Source: DATFMP01 sp035266845
GTDB lineage: Bacteria; SAR324; JACQKK01
Assembly: GCA_035266845.1 (NCBI GenBank)
Contig: DATFMP010000057.1
Coordinates: 47,468 to 111,467, forward strand
Length of the DNA: 64,000 nucleotides
Reading direction: 5' to 3'
The notes beneath the pieces were generated by a model that was given only the letters and a program-made list of their open reading frames with translations, did not search any database and had not been told where the DNA came from. Positions 1-8,373 of this stretch are shown here, piece by piece (the stretch's first letter is position 1; each line of letters opens with the position of its first letter). The translations under genes were made by a program, and so were the position numbers.

Positions 1-378
1 GCGGTGGGCCTGGGCGCGGAGCTGGCCTCGGCCGATCCGGAGCGTGTGATGCTGCGCCTGCGCGTGACCGAGGCACACCTAAACTTTTACGGCTACTGCC
101 ATGGGGGCGTGATCTTCACGCTGGCCGACTCGGCCTTCGGGCTGGCCTGCAATGCCCACGGCGAGGTCGCCGTGGCGCTGGACGTCCACCTGACCTTTTC
201 CACCGCCGTGCGCGTGGGAGAGACCCTCACCGCCACGGCTACCGAGCTGACGCGCACGCGCCGCACGGGCACCTACCGCATCGAAGTGCGCAACGACGCC
301 GGCGCGCTCGTCTCCCATTTCATGGGCACCGCCCACGTGACCGGCAGGCCCACCCTGCCGCTGCCCGAGCAACCCTGA
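1..378 (+). CDS. paaI: PaaI-family hotdog acyl-CoA thioesterase (5' end cut)
   Basis: The reading frame is open from the first base, so the N-terminus (about 15-20 residues by comparison with PaaI of about 140 aa) lies outside the window; a GTG at position 4 is probably internal. The hotdog signature is clear: NFYGYCHGGVIFTLADSAFG, where the HGG turn and following Asp form the acyl-CoA/catalytic region of PaaI-type thioesterases, then the strand VALDVHLTFSTAVRVGETL. PaaI enzymes hydrolyse (hydroxy)phenylacetyl-CoA and related aryl-CoAs, rescuing CoA during aromatic catabolism. The substrate here cannot be fixed, since no paa genes are visible. The stop is followed after 33 bases by the convergent alpha/beta hydrolase gene. 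Confidence 0.85.
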   Translation, partial: AVGLGAELASADPERVMLRLRVTEAHLNFYGYCHGGVIFTLADSAFGLACNAHGEVAVALDVHLTFSTAVRVGETLTATATELTRTRRTGTYRIEVRNDAGALVSHFMGTAHVTGRPTLPLPEQP

Positions 379-411
379 TCGCGCCACGCGGCGCCGCCCG
401 GATGGCCCCGC

Positions 412-1263
412 TCAGGTGAGGAAGGCGTCCAGCGCGGCCTGGGCTTCCGCCTCGTCCAGGGTGGGGGCGTGGCTCACGCCGGGCACCTCCGCCACGCGCA
501 GCTGCGGCTGGGCGGCCTGCATGGCCTGCACCGTGGGGGGCGCGAGCAGATCCGACTCGCCTCCGCGAATGAGCAGAAGCGACCCCGTGAAGGCCCGAAA
601 ACCCTCCCAGAGGAACTTGTCGCGGGCCTGCACCTCCTGCGGGGTGGGCGTGGATGCCCCGCGCACGGCCGGGTCATACTTGACGCGGAAGGTGCCGTCC
701 GCCTCCCGGTGCAGGTTCCAGCGCGCCAGCTCGCGCACGGCATCGCGGGGCCGATCCTTCAACCAGTAGAAGTAGGTCAGCACGCCGCGCTCGATGTAGT
801 CGTCCACAGAGGTGAAGCGTGCGTCCGAGCGATCGCCCACGGCCTGGGCTATGCGCGCCAAGCCCTCGGCCGCGATCTCGGGACCGATGTCGTTCAGCAC
901 CACGCGGCGCAGGCGCGGGGCCGCCATGCGCGCGATGGACATCGCCGTCAGGCCGCCCAGGGAGGTACCCACGTAGTCCGTGGCCTCGATGCCGAGGTGA
1001 TCCAGCAGCGCCAGCGCATCCTTGGCGTACTGCACCACGTTGTAGGTCTCCGGTGGCGCCCAGTCGCTGTCCCCACGCCCCCGCAGGTCCATGGCCACGC
1101 AGCGGAAGCGTGTGGCCAAGTGCCGCGCCATGCCGTCGAAGGAGTGGCTCTGCTGCGTGAGGCCATGCACGCACAGCAAGGGTGGCGCCGCGGCATCGCC
1201 CCAGTCCTGGTAGTGCAAGCGGCAGCCGTTGAGGGTGACGAACTGGTCGGTATACTCCGGCAT
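412..1263 (-). CDS. alpha/beta-fold hydrolase
   Basis: A 283-aa cytoplasmic protein with the full alpha/beta-hydrolase layout: oxyanion-hole HGLTQ near residue 33, DLRGRGDSD near 59-66, nucleophile elbow GTSLGG with Ser about 101, the acid in RGGESDLL (Asp about 236) and the catalytic His in GVSHAP about 263. The closest family feel is that of 2-hydroxymuconic-semialdehyde hydrolase or haloperoxidase-like esterases, but substrate cannot be read from sequence. No signal peptide. It is convergent with the PaaI gene and 91 bases downstream of the DinB-family gene on the same strand. Confidence 0.85.
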   Translation of the reverse strand: MPEYTDQFVTLNGCRLHYQDWGDAAAPPLLCVHGLTQQSHSFDGMARHLATRFRCVAMDLRGRGDSDWAPPETYNVVQYAKDALALLDHLGIEATDYVGTSLGGLTAMSIARMAAPRLRRVVLNDIGPEIAAEGLARIAQAVGDRSDARFTSVDDYIERGVLTYFYWLKDRPRDAVRELARWNLHREADGTFRVKYDPAVRGASTPTPQEVQARDKFLWEGFRAFTGSLLLIRGGESDLLAPPTVQAMQAAQPQLRVAEVPGVSHAPTLDEAEAQAALDAFLT

Positions 1264-1354
1264 AGCGGTGCTCCAATGGTGGCCAAACAGTCCTGCGTTG
1301 GCCCGCTGCCGTCGTGGCGCAGCGAGCGATTGGTCCCTGCCGGCAGCGCAAGGC

Positions 1355-1858
1355 CTAGCGGTTCAGGCCCTGCGCTTCCAGGTAGAAGATCACATCCAGC
1401 GGGGGCGGTTCGATGCCGTCCTGATTCATGGCCGCCACCACCTGTCCACGATGGTAAGTCTGGTGATTGAACTGGCCCAACAGCAGGTGATCGCGCCGCA
1501 CGGTCTCCGTCCCCTCGCCCAGGATCACGCGGTAGGTGACGGTGCCGGTCAGCGCGGCGGCGTCCAGGCCCTCCACGATCCGGATCAACCGTGCATCTTC
1601 CGCCTCACGCGCCGCACGCAGGGCCGCGAGGTTGTCATGGAGCACGCAATCAAGCGTGAGGTCGCCGTGGTCCTGGCCCTCCAGACGCCCACACCACAGG
1701 CGATCCACCACCAGCAGGTGGTTCAGCGTCCCATGAATGGAGCCGAAGAACAGCCCCCGCTCGCGGCGGTAGTCGGCATCCGAAAGCCCGGCCACCGCGC
1801 CGTAGAGTCGGGCATTGGCCCAGGCATTGAAGTGGGCCATCAGGCGCAAAGGTTCCAT
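1355..1858 (-). CDS. DinB-family protein
   Basis: A 167-aa four-helix-bundle protein of the DinB/YfiT superfamily. It starts MEPLRLMAHFNAWANARLY, typical of DinB proteins, and has the metal-ligand histidines in HGTLNHLL and the C-terminal HQTYHRGQ motif. The open frame continues upstream to about 2080, but the ATG at 1858 fits the family start and is preceded by a GGGAG ribosome-binding site. DinB proteins are putative metal-dependent thiol (bacillithiol, mycothiol or glutathione) transferases; the actual reaction here is unknown. Its promoter side faces the TRAP operon across a 460-base gap holding an FNR-like site. Confidence 0.85.
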   Translation of the reverse strand: MEPLRLMAHFNAWANARLYGAVAGLSDADYRRERGLFFGSIHGTLNHLLVVDRLWCGRLEGQDHGDLTLDCVLHDNLAALRAAREAEDARLIRIVEGLDAAALTGTVTYRVILGEGTETVRRDHLLLGQFNHQTYHRGQVVAAMNQDGIEPPPLDVIFYLEAQGLNR

Positions 1859-2025
1859 GGTCTCCCATCGCATGTGCCGCCACGGCGTGATCGGATGCGC
1901 ACGACGGTGGCGGACACCTCTCCTCGCTGGCCTCGATCCAGACGTTGGGCCCACCCTTAGCGCACGCGGGAAAGACGATGCAAGGCAGCCCGAAACTCTG
2001 GGGATCGGTGGGCGGCGGAGCCGCC

Positions 2026-2081
2026 CCGGCCCTTGATCTGGATCAAGGGCCGGATGCTGACGCGAGGCTATAGTTCGCATA
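2026..2081 (+). promoter_or_regulatory. FNR/Anr-class box with -10 element (predicted TRAP operon promoter)
   Basis: TTGAT-CTGG-ATCAA (2033-2046) is a perfect match to the FNR/Anr/FixK consensus TTGAT-N4-ATCAA. It sits inside a longer perfect inverted repeat with 13-base arms (2026-2053). A -10-like TATAGT lies at 2069-2074; it predicts a start near 2081, which puts the box centre at -41.5, the class II activator position. Transcription would run toward the TRAP genes with a 5' leader of about 238 bases. Site and spacing are seen in the sequence; oxygen-dependent control is inferred. The rest of the 1859-2318 gap shows no gene. Confidence 0.8.
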
Positions 2082-2318
2082 TCCGTTCACGTCTCGCGGT
2101 GACCTCGCCGCAGGGTCGTCGCTACGCTTCACCAATCGGCCTGCCAGGGCGCGCAGGCCGCGACAGATCGACCGCCACCTCGGAGGGACGGCGGCCGTGC
2201 GGCAGTTAATCCGACACACCCGGTTCCTGTGTGGCATCGGGAGGGCGGGCGGGTTTTCCCCAATTCCCCGCTGAAAAAGGGAGCCGTCCGCGACACCAGA
2301 ACCCCAAGCGGTGCAGTC

Positions 2319-3287
2319 ATGAAACGTTTCATCAGCATTGCGCTCCTCTGCGGAGCGCTCACCCTGGCCGCCTCCATGGCGAGCGCGGCAGACACGTTTG
2401 TGCGCATGGTTTCCGGGCCATCGGGCGGCAGTTGGTACCCCCTCGGCGCCAAGATCATGCAGGTGATGGGCGAGGAGATCAAAGGCATCGCCACCTCCAA
2501 TGGCCCCGGTGGTGGCGTCGGCAACATCAAGGACGTCTCGCAAGGCAATGCGGAGATCGGCTGGTCCTACGGCCACACGGTCTACAACGGCTATGTTGGC
2601 CGCGGTGTGTTCAAGAGCCCGCAGAAGAACATCCGCTTCTTCGCCACGCTCTATCCGGCCGGATTCCAGGTGGCGGTGCCCAAGGATTCCCCGATCCACT
2701 CCTTCGCGGACATGAAGAACAAGAACATCAGCCCGGGCAAGGCCGGCTGGACCGGCACCGCCTTCGCCAACTCGGTGCTGGGGGCCTACGGCCTGAGCTT
2801 CGACAAGATCCAGGAGAACGGCGGCACGGTGCACTACGTGGACTATAACGACTCGGTGGCGCTCATGAAGGACGGGCACATCGACGTGTTCATGGCCGTG
2901 ACCTCCATTCCCCAGGCCTCGTTCATCGATCTGAACTACAAGCCGGGCATCCGCTTCATCGGCATCGAGCCGCCTATGATGAAGAAGATACTTGCGGACA
3001 ATCCGGGCTTCATCCAGACCGTGATCCCGAAAACGGCCTATGACGGTCTGACCGCGGACGTCCCGATCCTGGGCGCCGTCACCGTGATGGTCGTCAACAA
3101 GGACCTCCCGGACGACCTCGTCTACAACATGTGCAAGGTGTTCTGGAAAAACCACGGCACCTTCGCCGACGTGAAGAAGATCTGGAACAAGGTGAAGCTG
3201 GAGGATGCATTGATCGGCGCGGCCATTCCGGTGCACCCGGGCGCGCAACGCTGCTACGACGAGCTGGGCGTCAAGAAGAAGATGTAA
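2319..3287 (+). CDS. TAXI-family TRAP transporter substrate-binding protein
   Basis: A 322-aa periplasmic receptor of the TAXI (TRAP-associated extracytoplasmic immunogenic) family. The ATG at 2319 gives a clean Sec signal peptide, MKRFISIALLCGALTLAASMASA, cleaved before ADTF; the longer open frame upstream lacks one. The mature protein opens with the TAXI pattern GPSGGSWYPLGAKI and carries NGPGGGVGNIKDVSQGNAEIGW. TAXI receptors capture small organic acids or amino acids (glutamate/glutamine in the structurally known Thermus protein) and hand them to the membrane permease, driven by an ion gradient. The permease follows 104 bases downstream. Substrate not determinable. Confidence 0.92.
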   Translation: MKRFISIALLCGALTLAASMASAADTFVRMVSGPSGGSWYPLGAKIMQVMGEEIKGIATSNGPGGGVGNIKDVSQGNAEIGWSYGHTVYNGYVGRGVFKSPQKNIRFFATLYPAGFQVAVPKDSPIHSFADMKNKNISPGKAGWTGTAFANSVLGAYGLSFDKIQENGGTVHYVDYNDSVALMKDGHIDVFMAVTSIPQASFIDLNYKPGIRFIGIEPPMMKKILADNPGFIQTVIPKTAYDGLTADVPILGAVTVMVVNKDLPDDLVYNMCKVFWKNHGTFADVKKIWNKVKLEDALIGAAIPVHPGAQRCYDELGVKKKM

Positions 3288-3391
3288 CCGGTTCCCGGAG
3301 TTGGGCGTGCCGGGGCCACCATGGCTCCGCACACCCCGCTCTGGGCCACTCCCTGGGGGGCGCTCCCGCCCATTGCTGACGGATTGCGAAC

Positions 3392-5404
3392 ATGGCCGAG
3401 GCACTGCAACGCCTGCAGTACGAAGAGATCAAGGAGCCGACGCTGCTGGAGGTGGCGCTGCGCGAGCAAGGTCTGACGTTGACCAAGGTGATCGCGCTCG
3501 CGATGTCCATTGTTGCCATCGCCCTGGCGCTGTTTCACCTGTATGTGGCGCTGTTCGGCACGCCCGAGACACGCTCGTTCCGCGCCACACACCTCACCGT
3601 GATGCTTGTGCTGGCGTTTCTCACCAAGCCGCTGTTCCGCAAGAGCTGGACCGACCCGCTGATCCTGCCCGGTTCGGCCACCAATGGCCTGCGGCTGGGG
3701 GGCTTCGCGGTCGACCTGGTGCTGGTGGGCTTCGGCCTGTTCGTGCAGGCGTACACCTTGTGGGACGTCACGGACTTCAACATGCGCGGGGGCGATCTCA
3801 CGCGCGCCGACCTAATCGTAGGGCCGCTGTTCATCCTGCTGGTGCTGGAAGCAACGCGCCGGGCCGTGGGGATGCCGATGGTGCTCGTGACCGCGTTCTT
3901 CATCGTGCAGAGCCTGTATTCGCAGTACTTCGTGGGCTTCATGTACGGCCCGCCCACCTCGTTCTATAAGTACGTAGACACCATCTTCATGCGGGCGGAC
4001 GGCATCTTCGGCATCCCCCTGATGGTCGTCGCCACGTACATCCTGCTGTTCATCATCTTTGGGGCCCTGCTGATTCGATCCGGGGCCGGACGGTTCTTCA
4101 TCGATCTCGCCATATCGCTGACGGGCCATCGCACCGGCGGGCCGGCCAAGGCCTCCGTGGTGGCCAGCGCCATGATGGGTACCGTCTCCGGCTCGGCCGT
4201 GGCCAACGTGGTCACCACCGGCTCGTTCACCATTCCGCTGATGAAGAAGCTGGGCTACCGGCCCCGCTTCGCCGCGGCGGTGGAGGCCTGTGCCTCTTCG
4301 GGCGGACAGATCACGCCGCCGGTGATGGGCGCGGCGGCCTTCATCATCGCCGAGTTCCTGCAGGTGAGCTACCTCGTGGTGATCGTGGCGGCGGCCATCC
4401 CGGCGTTCCTGTACTTCGCCACCGTGTACTTCATGGTGCACCTGGAGGCGGAGAAGCACGGCGTGGCTCGCGTGCCCAAGGAACAGTTGCCGCCGTTCTG
4501 GGAGGTGCTGAAGGAGGGTTGGCACCTGCTGCTCTCCCTGGCGCTGCTGGTGGCCCTGATGGCCATCGGCTTCTCGGCCATGATGGCGGCCTTCTGGAGC
4601 ATCATCGCCATCGTGGCACTGAGCTTCGTGAACCGCTCCACGCGCATGAGCGCGGTGGATATCTTCGCGGCGCTGGAATCGGGCGTGCGCAGCACCATGC
4701 CGGTGACCATCGCCTGTGCCTGCGCGGGCATCATCATCGGCTCGGTGTTCGTCTCCGGGCTGGGGCTCAAGTTCACCGACTCGGTGATCCAGATGTCCGG
4801 CGGCCATCTGATCCTGCTGCTGTGTCTCACGGCGGTCGCCTCCATCCTGCTGGGCATGGGCATCACCACCACGGCCGTGTACATCACCCTGGCCGCGCTG
4901 ATCATCCCCTCGCTGGTGAAGATGCACGTGGTGCCGATGGCCGCGCACATGTTCGCGTTCTACTTCGGCCTGGTCTCCACCATCACGCCGCCCGTGGCGT
5001 TGGCGGCCTTTGCCGCAGCGGCCCTGGCGGGCACACCACCCATGAGCACCGCGTTCGAGGCGGCCAAGGTGGGCATCGCCAAGTATCTGGTACCTTTCAT
5101 ATTCGTCTACAACCCCTCGCTGCTGTTCGTGGGCCCGCTCTGGCTCACGGCCTTTTCGGTGCTGACGGCGCTGGGTGGGGTGTGGGCACTCTCGGCCGCC
5201 ATCGAGGGCTGGCTGCATGGGCGCCTCTCGCTGTGGATGCGCGGAGTGCTGTTCCTGGTGTCGTGGGCGCTGCTCTATCCGCCGCAGTTGAGCGTGCTGG
5301 GCATCTCGGGCTACGTAATCACGGTGGCCGGAGCGGCCGCCGCGGTGGTCGTCTATGTGCTGCGCGGGCGCGCCCGCTCGGCGCTGCTGCCGGCGGGAGG
5401 CTGA
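3392..5404 (+). CDS. TRAP transporter fused 4TM/12TM permease (DctQM type)
   Basis: A 670-aa polytopic inner-membrane protein. The N-terminal part (about residues 35-190) holds the small DctQ-like helices and the rest is the large DctM-like transport domain. Characteristic TAXI-permease motifs are GTVSGSAVANVVTTG (about 263), SSGGQITPPVMGAAAF (about 302) and the second-repeat ITPPVALAAFAAAALAG (about 531), the last two being the paired elevator hairpin motifs. Fusion of DctQ and DctM is the norm for TAXI systems. It works with the upstream receptor to import an organic solute with Na+ or H+. Three extra hydrophobic stretches lie at the C-terminus (about 580-665). Confidence 0.93.
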   Translation: MAEALQRLQYEEIKEPTLLEVALREQGLTLTKVIALAMSIVAIALALFHLYVALFGTPETRSFRATHLTVMLVLAFLTKPLFRKSWTDPLILPGSATNGLRLGGFAVDLVLVGFGLFVQAYTLWDVTDFNMRGGDLTRADLIVGPLFILLVLEATRRAVGMPMVLVTAFFIVQSLYSQYFVGFMYGPPTSFYKYVDTIFMRADGIFGIPLMVVATYILLFIIFGALLIRSGAGRFFIDLAISLTGHRTGGPAKASVVASAMMGTVSGSAVANVVTTGSFTIPLMKKLGYRPRFAAAVEACASSGGQITPPVMGAAAFIIAEFLQVSYLVVIVAAAIPAFLYFATVYFMVHLEAEKHGVARVPKEQLPPFWEVLKEGWHLLLSLALLVALMAIGFSAMMAAFWSIIAIVALSFVNRSTRMSAVDIFAALESGVRSTMPVTIACACAGIIIGSVFVSGLGLKFTDSVIQMSGGHLILLLCLTAVASILLGMGITTTAVYITLAALIIPSLVKMHVVPMAAHMFAFYFGLVSTITPPVALAAFAAAALAGTPPMSTAFEAAKVGIAKYLVPFIFVYNPSLLFVGPLWLTAFSVLTALGGVWALSAAIEGWLHGRLSLWMRGVLFLVSWALLYPPQLSVLGISGYVITVAGAAAAVVVYVLRGRARSALLPAGG

Positions 5405-5407
5405 GAC

Positions 5408-5623
5408 ATGCGAGAACTCTTTCTGGGAAAGCCCTCGCACTGGGCGTTGTGGGTCATCATCTGCGTGGTGCTCTACGCCGCGGGCGACGTGCACATGCAC
5501 GTGCGCTGGTTCAGCTGGTTTCTCGGGCTGATCCTGCTGCTGAGCACCGCATCGGTGCTGTACATCGTTCTCACTTATCGCCCGGGCGATCGCATCACGC
5601 GCGATCCCTTCGACGAGCCCTAG
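5408..5623 (+). CDS. small two-helix membrane protein of the TRAP operon
   Basis: A 71-aa protein starting 3 bases after the permease stop, so very probably translated from the same message. It has two hydrophobic segments (about residues 13-27 and 35-55) joined by the histidine-containing stretch GDVHMHVRW, and a charged tail ending DRITRDPFDEP. I do not recognise the family. Small membrane proteins appended to TRAP-TAXI permeases suggest an accessory or stabilising subunit, but that is inference from position only. Confidence 0.7.
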   Translation: MRELFLGKPSHWALWVIICVVLYAAGDVHMHVRWFSWFLGLILLLSTASVLYIVLTYRPGDRITRDPFDEP

Positions 5624-5941
5624 TGGTGCGCCAAGGCTTAATTTTGGGGTTTGCGGAGGAGGAAGGCGCTGCCTCCGGTGCTATCGGCGGCCTCGCGCAA
5701 GCGCTCGGCCGCGTCCGCACCTCCACTCTCCGACAGGGGCCGACGGCCCCTGCACCCCCTCCACATGGGATCCCAACTTCACCTTACTGCACTTTCAAGA
5801 CACAAGGGGGCTTGCTCCCTTGCGGGGGTTCCAAGGGGAGGGGGAGCCCCCTTGGAGGCATCCATCCTGAAGTTCAGGGCTGACGCTCTACTAGGGGCGC
5901 GTGGGGAAAGGCCGGGGCGGGCGCCCCCGCGCCCAGTGCCC
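5624..5941. other. 318-base intergenic gap with three short inverted repeats
   Basis: No credible gene. Three close hairpins are visible: AGGGGCC/GGCCCCT (5735-5751, 3-base loop), CAAGGG/CCCTTG (5803-5822) and CCAAGGGG/CCCCTTGG (5831-5855). None is followed by a T-run, so intrinsic termination is not assured. The gap separates the convergent TRAP operon and GNAT gene, so a transcript-end role is plausible. Confidence 0.45.
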
Positions 5942-6532
5942 CTAAGCCTCGGGCGGCTCCAGGTGCTTTGCCAACAGGATGTCCGGGCAGCCCGGGCCAT
6001 TGGCATCGGGCAGCACCCCTACCACCACGAAGCCGAGTCGCTGGTAGAAGCCCAGTGGGTGCGGCGGCTTGGCCGTGATCCCTTGCAGCTTGCCCAGGGG
6101 ATCGGTGAACAGGTCGACGCCGGCCAGCGAGGTCAAGCCGCTCTCGTCGTCCGCGCCCACCCACAGCGTGCGTGCGCCCTCCACATAGGCCACGGTGGCC
6201 AGATCATCCACCAGCGCACGACCCACCCCGTGGGTGCGCAGGGTCGGATCCACCACCAACGGCTCCACCTCCCACGTCTCGCCATAGTACTGGGGCACCC
6301 CGCCCACCCAGCCCAGCAGGCGTCCCTCCGGCCCTAGCGCGCCGCGGGCCACATTGGGGGCCTCCAGCAACGAGTGCACCTCCCCCTCGGCCTGGGTCAG
6401 GTTGGGCCATGCGCGCGGGGCCAGGTCGCGGAATCCATCCACCAGCAGTTGGGCTGCCTGCCGCAGCACGGCGCGGTCCTGCCGGGCGAGGTCCACAATC
6501 TCAAATGGGAGCGACTGCCGTCGCGAAGTCAT
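5942..6532 (-). CDS. GNAT acetyltransferase, aminoglycoside 6'-N-acetyltransferase-like
   Basis: A 196-aa GNAT protein. ATG at 6532 is preceded by GGAG eight bases upstream; the open frame extends further but without family similarity. The acetyl-CoA binding motif A is PLVVDPTLRTHGVGRALVDDL (about 91-111, pyrophosphate-loop pattern R-x-x-G-x-G/A), preceded by GWVGGVPQYYGETWEVEPLVV, a pattern shared with AAC(6')-like acetyltransferases. The C-terminal FYQRLGF motif is typical of GNAT enzymes. It probably acetylates a small amine with acetyl-CoA; whether that includes aminoglycosides cannot be told from sequence. Confidence 0.8.
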   Translation of the reverse strand: MTSRRQSLPFEIVDLARQDRAVLRQAAQLLVDGFRDLAPRAWPNLTQAEGEVHSLLEAPNVARGALGPEGRLLGWVGGVPQYYGETWEVEPLVVDPTLRTHGVGRALVDDLATVAYVEGARTLWVGADDESGLTSLAGVDLFTDPLGKLQGITAKPPHPLGFYQRLGFVVVGVLPDANGPGCPDILLAKHLEPPEA

Positions 6533-6824
6533 ACGGTCTCCGGGTGATGGGAGCGGATTCCGCGGTATGGGTCCGCGGACACGTCCGGGCATTGCCGCAA
6601 CGGGATCACGCTCGCCGTGGTTGCTCGGTGCTGGCGCTGTGCGATGGGATTGCCCCCGTCTCCCCTTTTGACACAGACCTTCCTTGCGATCCTTCGGTTC
6701 AGCCCCGGATCGCCGCCCCCACTCTTGCACTATCTTGGATGCGGGCGCCACTGAGCACCCATGGGAAGTTCGCGACGCGTCCTGCTCGAGGAGCGACGCC
6801 GCCAGACTGCAGGCCTGGGCCGCT

Positions 6825-7838
6825 TCAGCCGGCCGCGCGCCGGTAGGCCAGAGGGGTCTTGCCCGTCCAGCGCCGCACGGCCCGCACGAATGCGCTGGAG
6901 GCCGCGTACCCATGGAAGAACGCCACTTCCTCCACATTCAGGCGCGAGTCACGAAGTTGCCGCAGCGCCGAATCGCGCACGGCCGCATCCAGTACGCTTG
7001 AGAAGGTGACCCCCGCGCGGCTCAACTCGCGCTGCAGCGTGCGCACGCTGAGGTGCATGGCTCGCGCGACGTCAGCCAACCGTGGTGCCTCCTGGCCCAG
7101 CATCGCCTGCACCTGCGTGTACAGTCGTCGTACGATCTCCGGCCCCTGCGGCGCGGACCCGCGCAGCGCTTCCAGCATCGCCTCGAATGTGGCCCGCATC
7201 TGTGCGTCGGGCGCCAGGGTGGGCGATTCGAGTTGGCTGCGCGTCAGCAAAAAGCCTGTCACCGGCGCGTCGAAGCGCAACCGGCAGCGGAAGATGGGGG
7301 CGTATGCCTCAACATGGCTCGGCTCCGGATACGCGAAACACGCGTCCCGCGGCACCAGATCGACGCCACTGATCCAGCGCAGTATCGTCAACAGACCCGC
7401 GGCAGCAATCTCCCAGTCCGATACCAACGGGTGGTCGGCCGCCTTGGGGGCCTCCACGCACACCCTCAGGTGCCCGCCGGGGTGCTCCCGCGTGGAGACG
7501 ATGATCCCGTCGGACATTAACTGGAAGTAGCGCGCGAAGCAGTCGATCGAGCCGCGCAGGGTGCGGGCGTGCATCGCCGCATAGCCGACCAGGCTCGACG
7601 CACTGATGCGCACGTTGCGCCCGATCTCCAGCCCCAGCGCCGGGTTCCCGGTCAGACGCACCGCCTCGCGGATTACAGCGCGGTGACTGCGCAGCGGCAC
7701 GCGCGGTTCGCCATTGTAGAGCGCTTCCACCGGCAGCTTGGCCGCGGCCAGCAGCTCCTCCCGCGGCACGCCCCCCTCCTCCGCGACCTGCACCACCGCG
7801 CGGGTAATGCTGCCGGCGATCGTCAGTCCGGTGGACAT
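6825..7838 (-). CDS. AraC-family regulator A (OruR-like)
   Basis: A 337-aa regulator with an N-terminal arabinose-binding-like sensor domain of the OruR/ArcR type (about 20-205) and a C-terminal pair of helix-turn-helix motifs (about 235-335). LADVARAMHLSVRTLQREL marks the first helix-turn-helix, and VAFFHGYAASSAFVRAVRRWTGKTPLAYR is the strongly conserved second helix-turn-helix and AraC tail. It is the same length as, and clearly paralogous to, regulator B at 8374-9387. It faces a small gene (8098-8304) across a 259-base gap, which it probably controls. Members of this family respond to small metabolites such as ornithine; ligand unknown here. Confidence 0.9.
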   Translation of the reverse strand: MSTGLTIAGSITRAVVQVAEEGGVPREELLAAAKLPVEALYNGEPRVPLRSHRAVIREAVRLTGNPALGLEIGRNVRISASSLVGYAAMHARTLRGSIDCFARYFQLMSDGIIVSTREHPGGHLRVCVEAPKAADHPLVSDWEIAAAGLLTILRWISGVDLVPRDACFAYPEPSHVEAYAPIFRCRLRFDAPVTGFLLTRSQLESPTLAPDAQMRATFEAMLEALRGSAPQGPEIVRRLYTQVQAMLGQEAPRLADVARAMHLSVRTLQRELSRAGVTFSSVLDAAVRDSALRQLRDSRLNVEEVAFFHGYAASSAFVRAVRRWTGKTPLAYRRAAG

Positions 7839-7860
7839 CGGGTGGCCTCACGACCGCAGC

Positions 7861-7973
7861 ATTGGCATGGAAAATCCATCAATTGGCGTCTAACGATAAC
7901 GTATTTTCCGCGGGAAACGCTAGATTGGATATAGGTTTGTCCCACTCGAGCTTTCGCCCACTTGATTGGCGTC
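7861..7973. promoter_or_regulatory. ATTGGC repeats between AraC regulator A and small gene A
   Basis: The nine-base word ATTGGCGTC occurs twice in the same orientation (7882-7890 and 7965-7973), with a third ATTGGC at 7861-7866. ATTGGCAT (7861-7868) is repeated once in the equivalent gap of the second module (9431-9438). Direct repeats of this size are usual for AraC operators, so these are candidate binding sites. No experimental support. Confidence 0.45.
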
Positions 7974-8097
7974 AAGGGCAGTCTGGTGTCGCAATGCGTT
8001 GATCTACAACTTCGTATCCAGTGGCGCGAATACGCGGCCATGCGGCGTGGTTTGTACCGTATCTATCGGTGCGGCCACGTGAACCGGAGACTCCCCA

Positions 8098-8304
8098 ATG
8101 CGGGCGTATCGCCAGAAATCCATGGGCAGTGAGACCCCTCCGACGCCTTCGGCCGACGACGTGCTGGAAATGGTCAAGGGCCTGTTGGAATCGGATGGCA
8201 GCGCCCAACTGAAGTTGCGCGTGGTGCACCAGTTGTTGACACAGTATCTGGCAGGCAAGCCGCTGCAGAACTTCTCGCGGCTGTTGTGGGAATCGGAGCC
8301 CTGA
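8098..8304 (+). CDS. small protein A, paralogue of the protein at 9684-9908
   Basis: A 68-aa soluble protein with GGAG eight bases before its ATG. The first 20 residues look disordered. The remainder is predicted helical and contains GSAQLKLRVVHQLLTQYLAG. The same motif (GS-x-QLKLR-x-VH, then L, G, PL) recurs in the small protein at 9684-9908, with about 17 identities over 40 residues. I do not recognise the family and see no signal peptide, membrane helix or metal site. Divergent placement next to AraC regulator A in both copies argues it is a real gene under that regulator. Confidence 0.72.
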   Translation: MRAYRQKSMGSETPPTPSADDVLEMVKGLLESDGSAQLKLRVVHQLLTQYLAGKPLQNFSRLLWESEP

Positions 8305-8373
8305 TCCAGACCCAGCCGCGGTTCGCCCCAGCTTCAGCCGTCCTCGCCGCAGCACCCCCAGCACACGGCTATC

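Noticed and set aside
3812..5500. 562-codon open frame on the minus strand opposite the TRAP permease
   Set aside because: High-GC shadow of the permease codons, with a His/Gln/Arg-biased composition and no family signature; the plus-strand gene is unambiguous.
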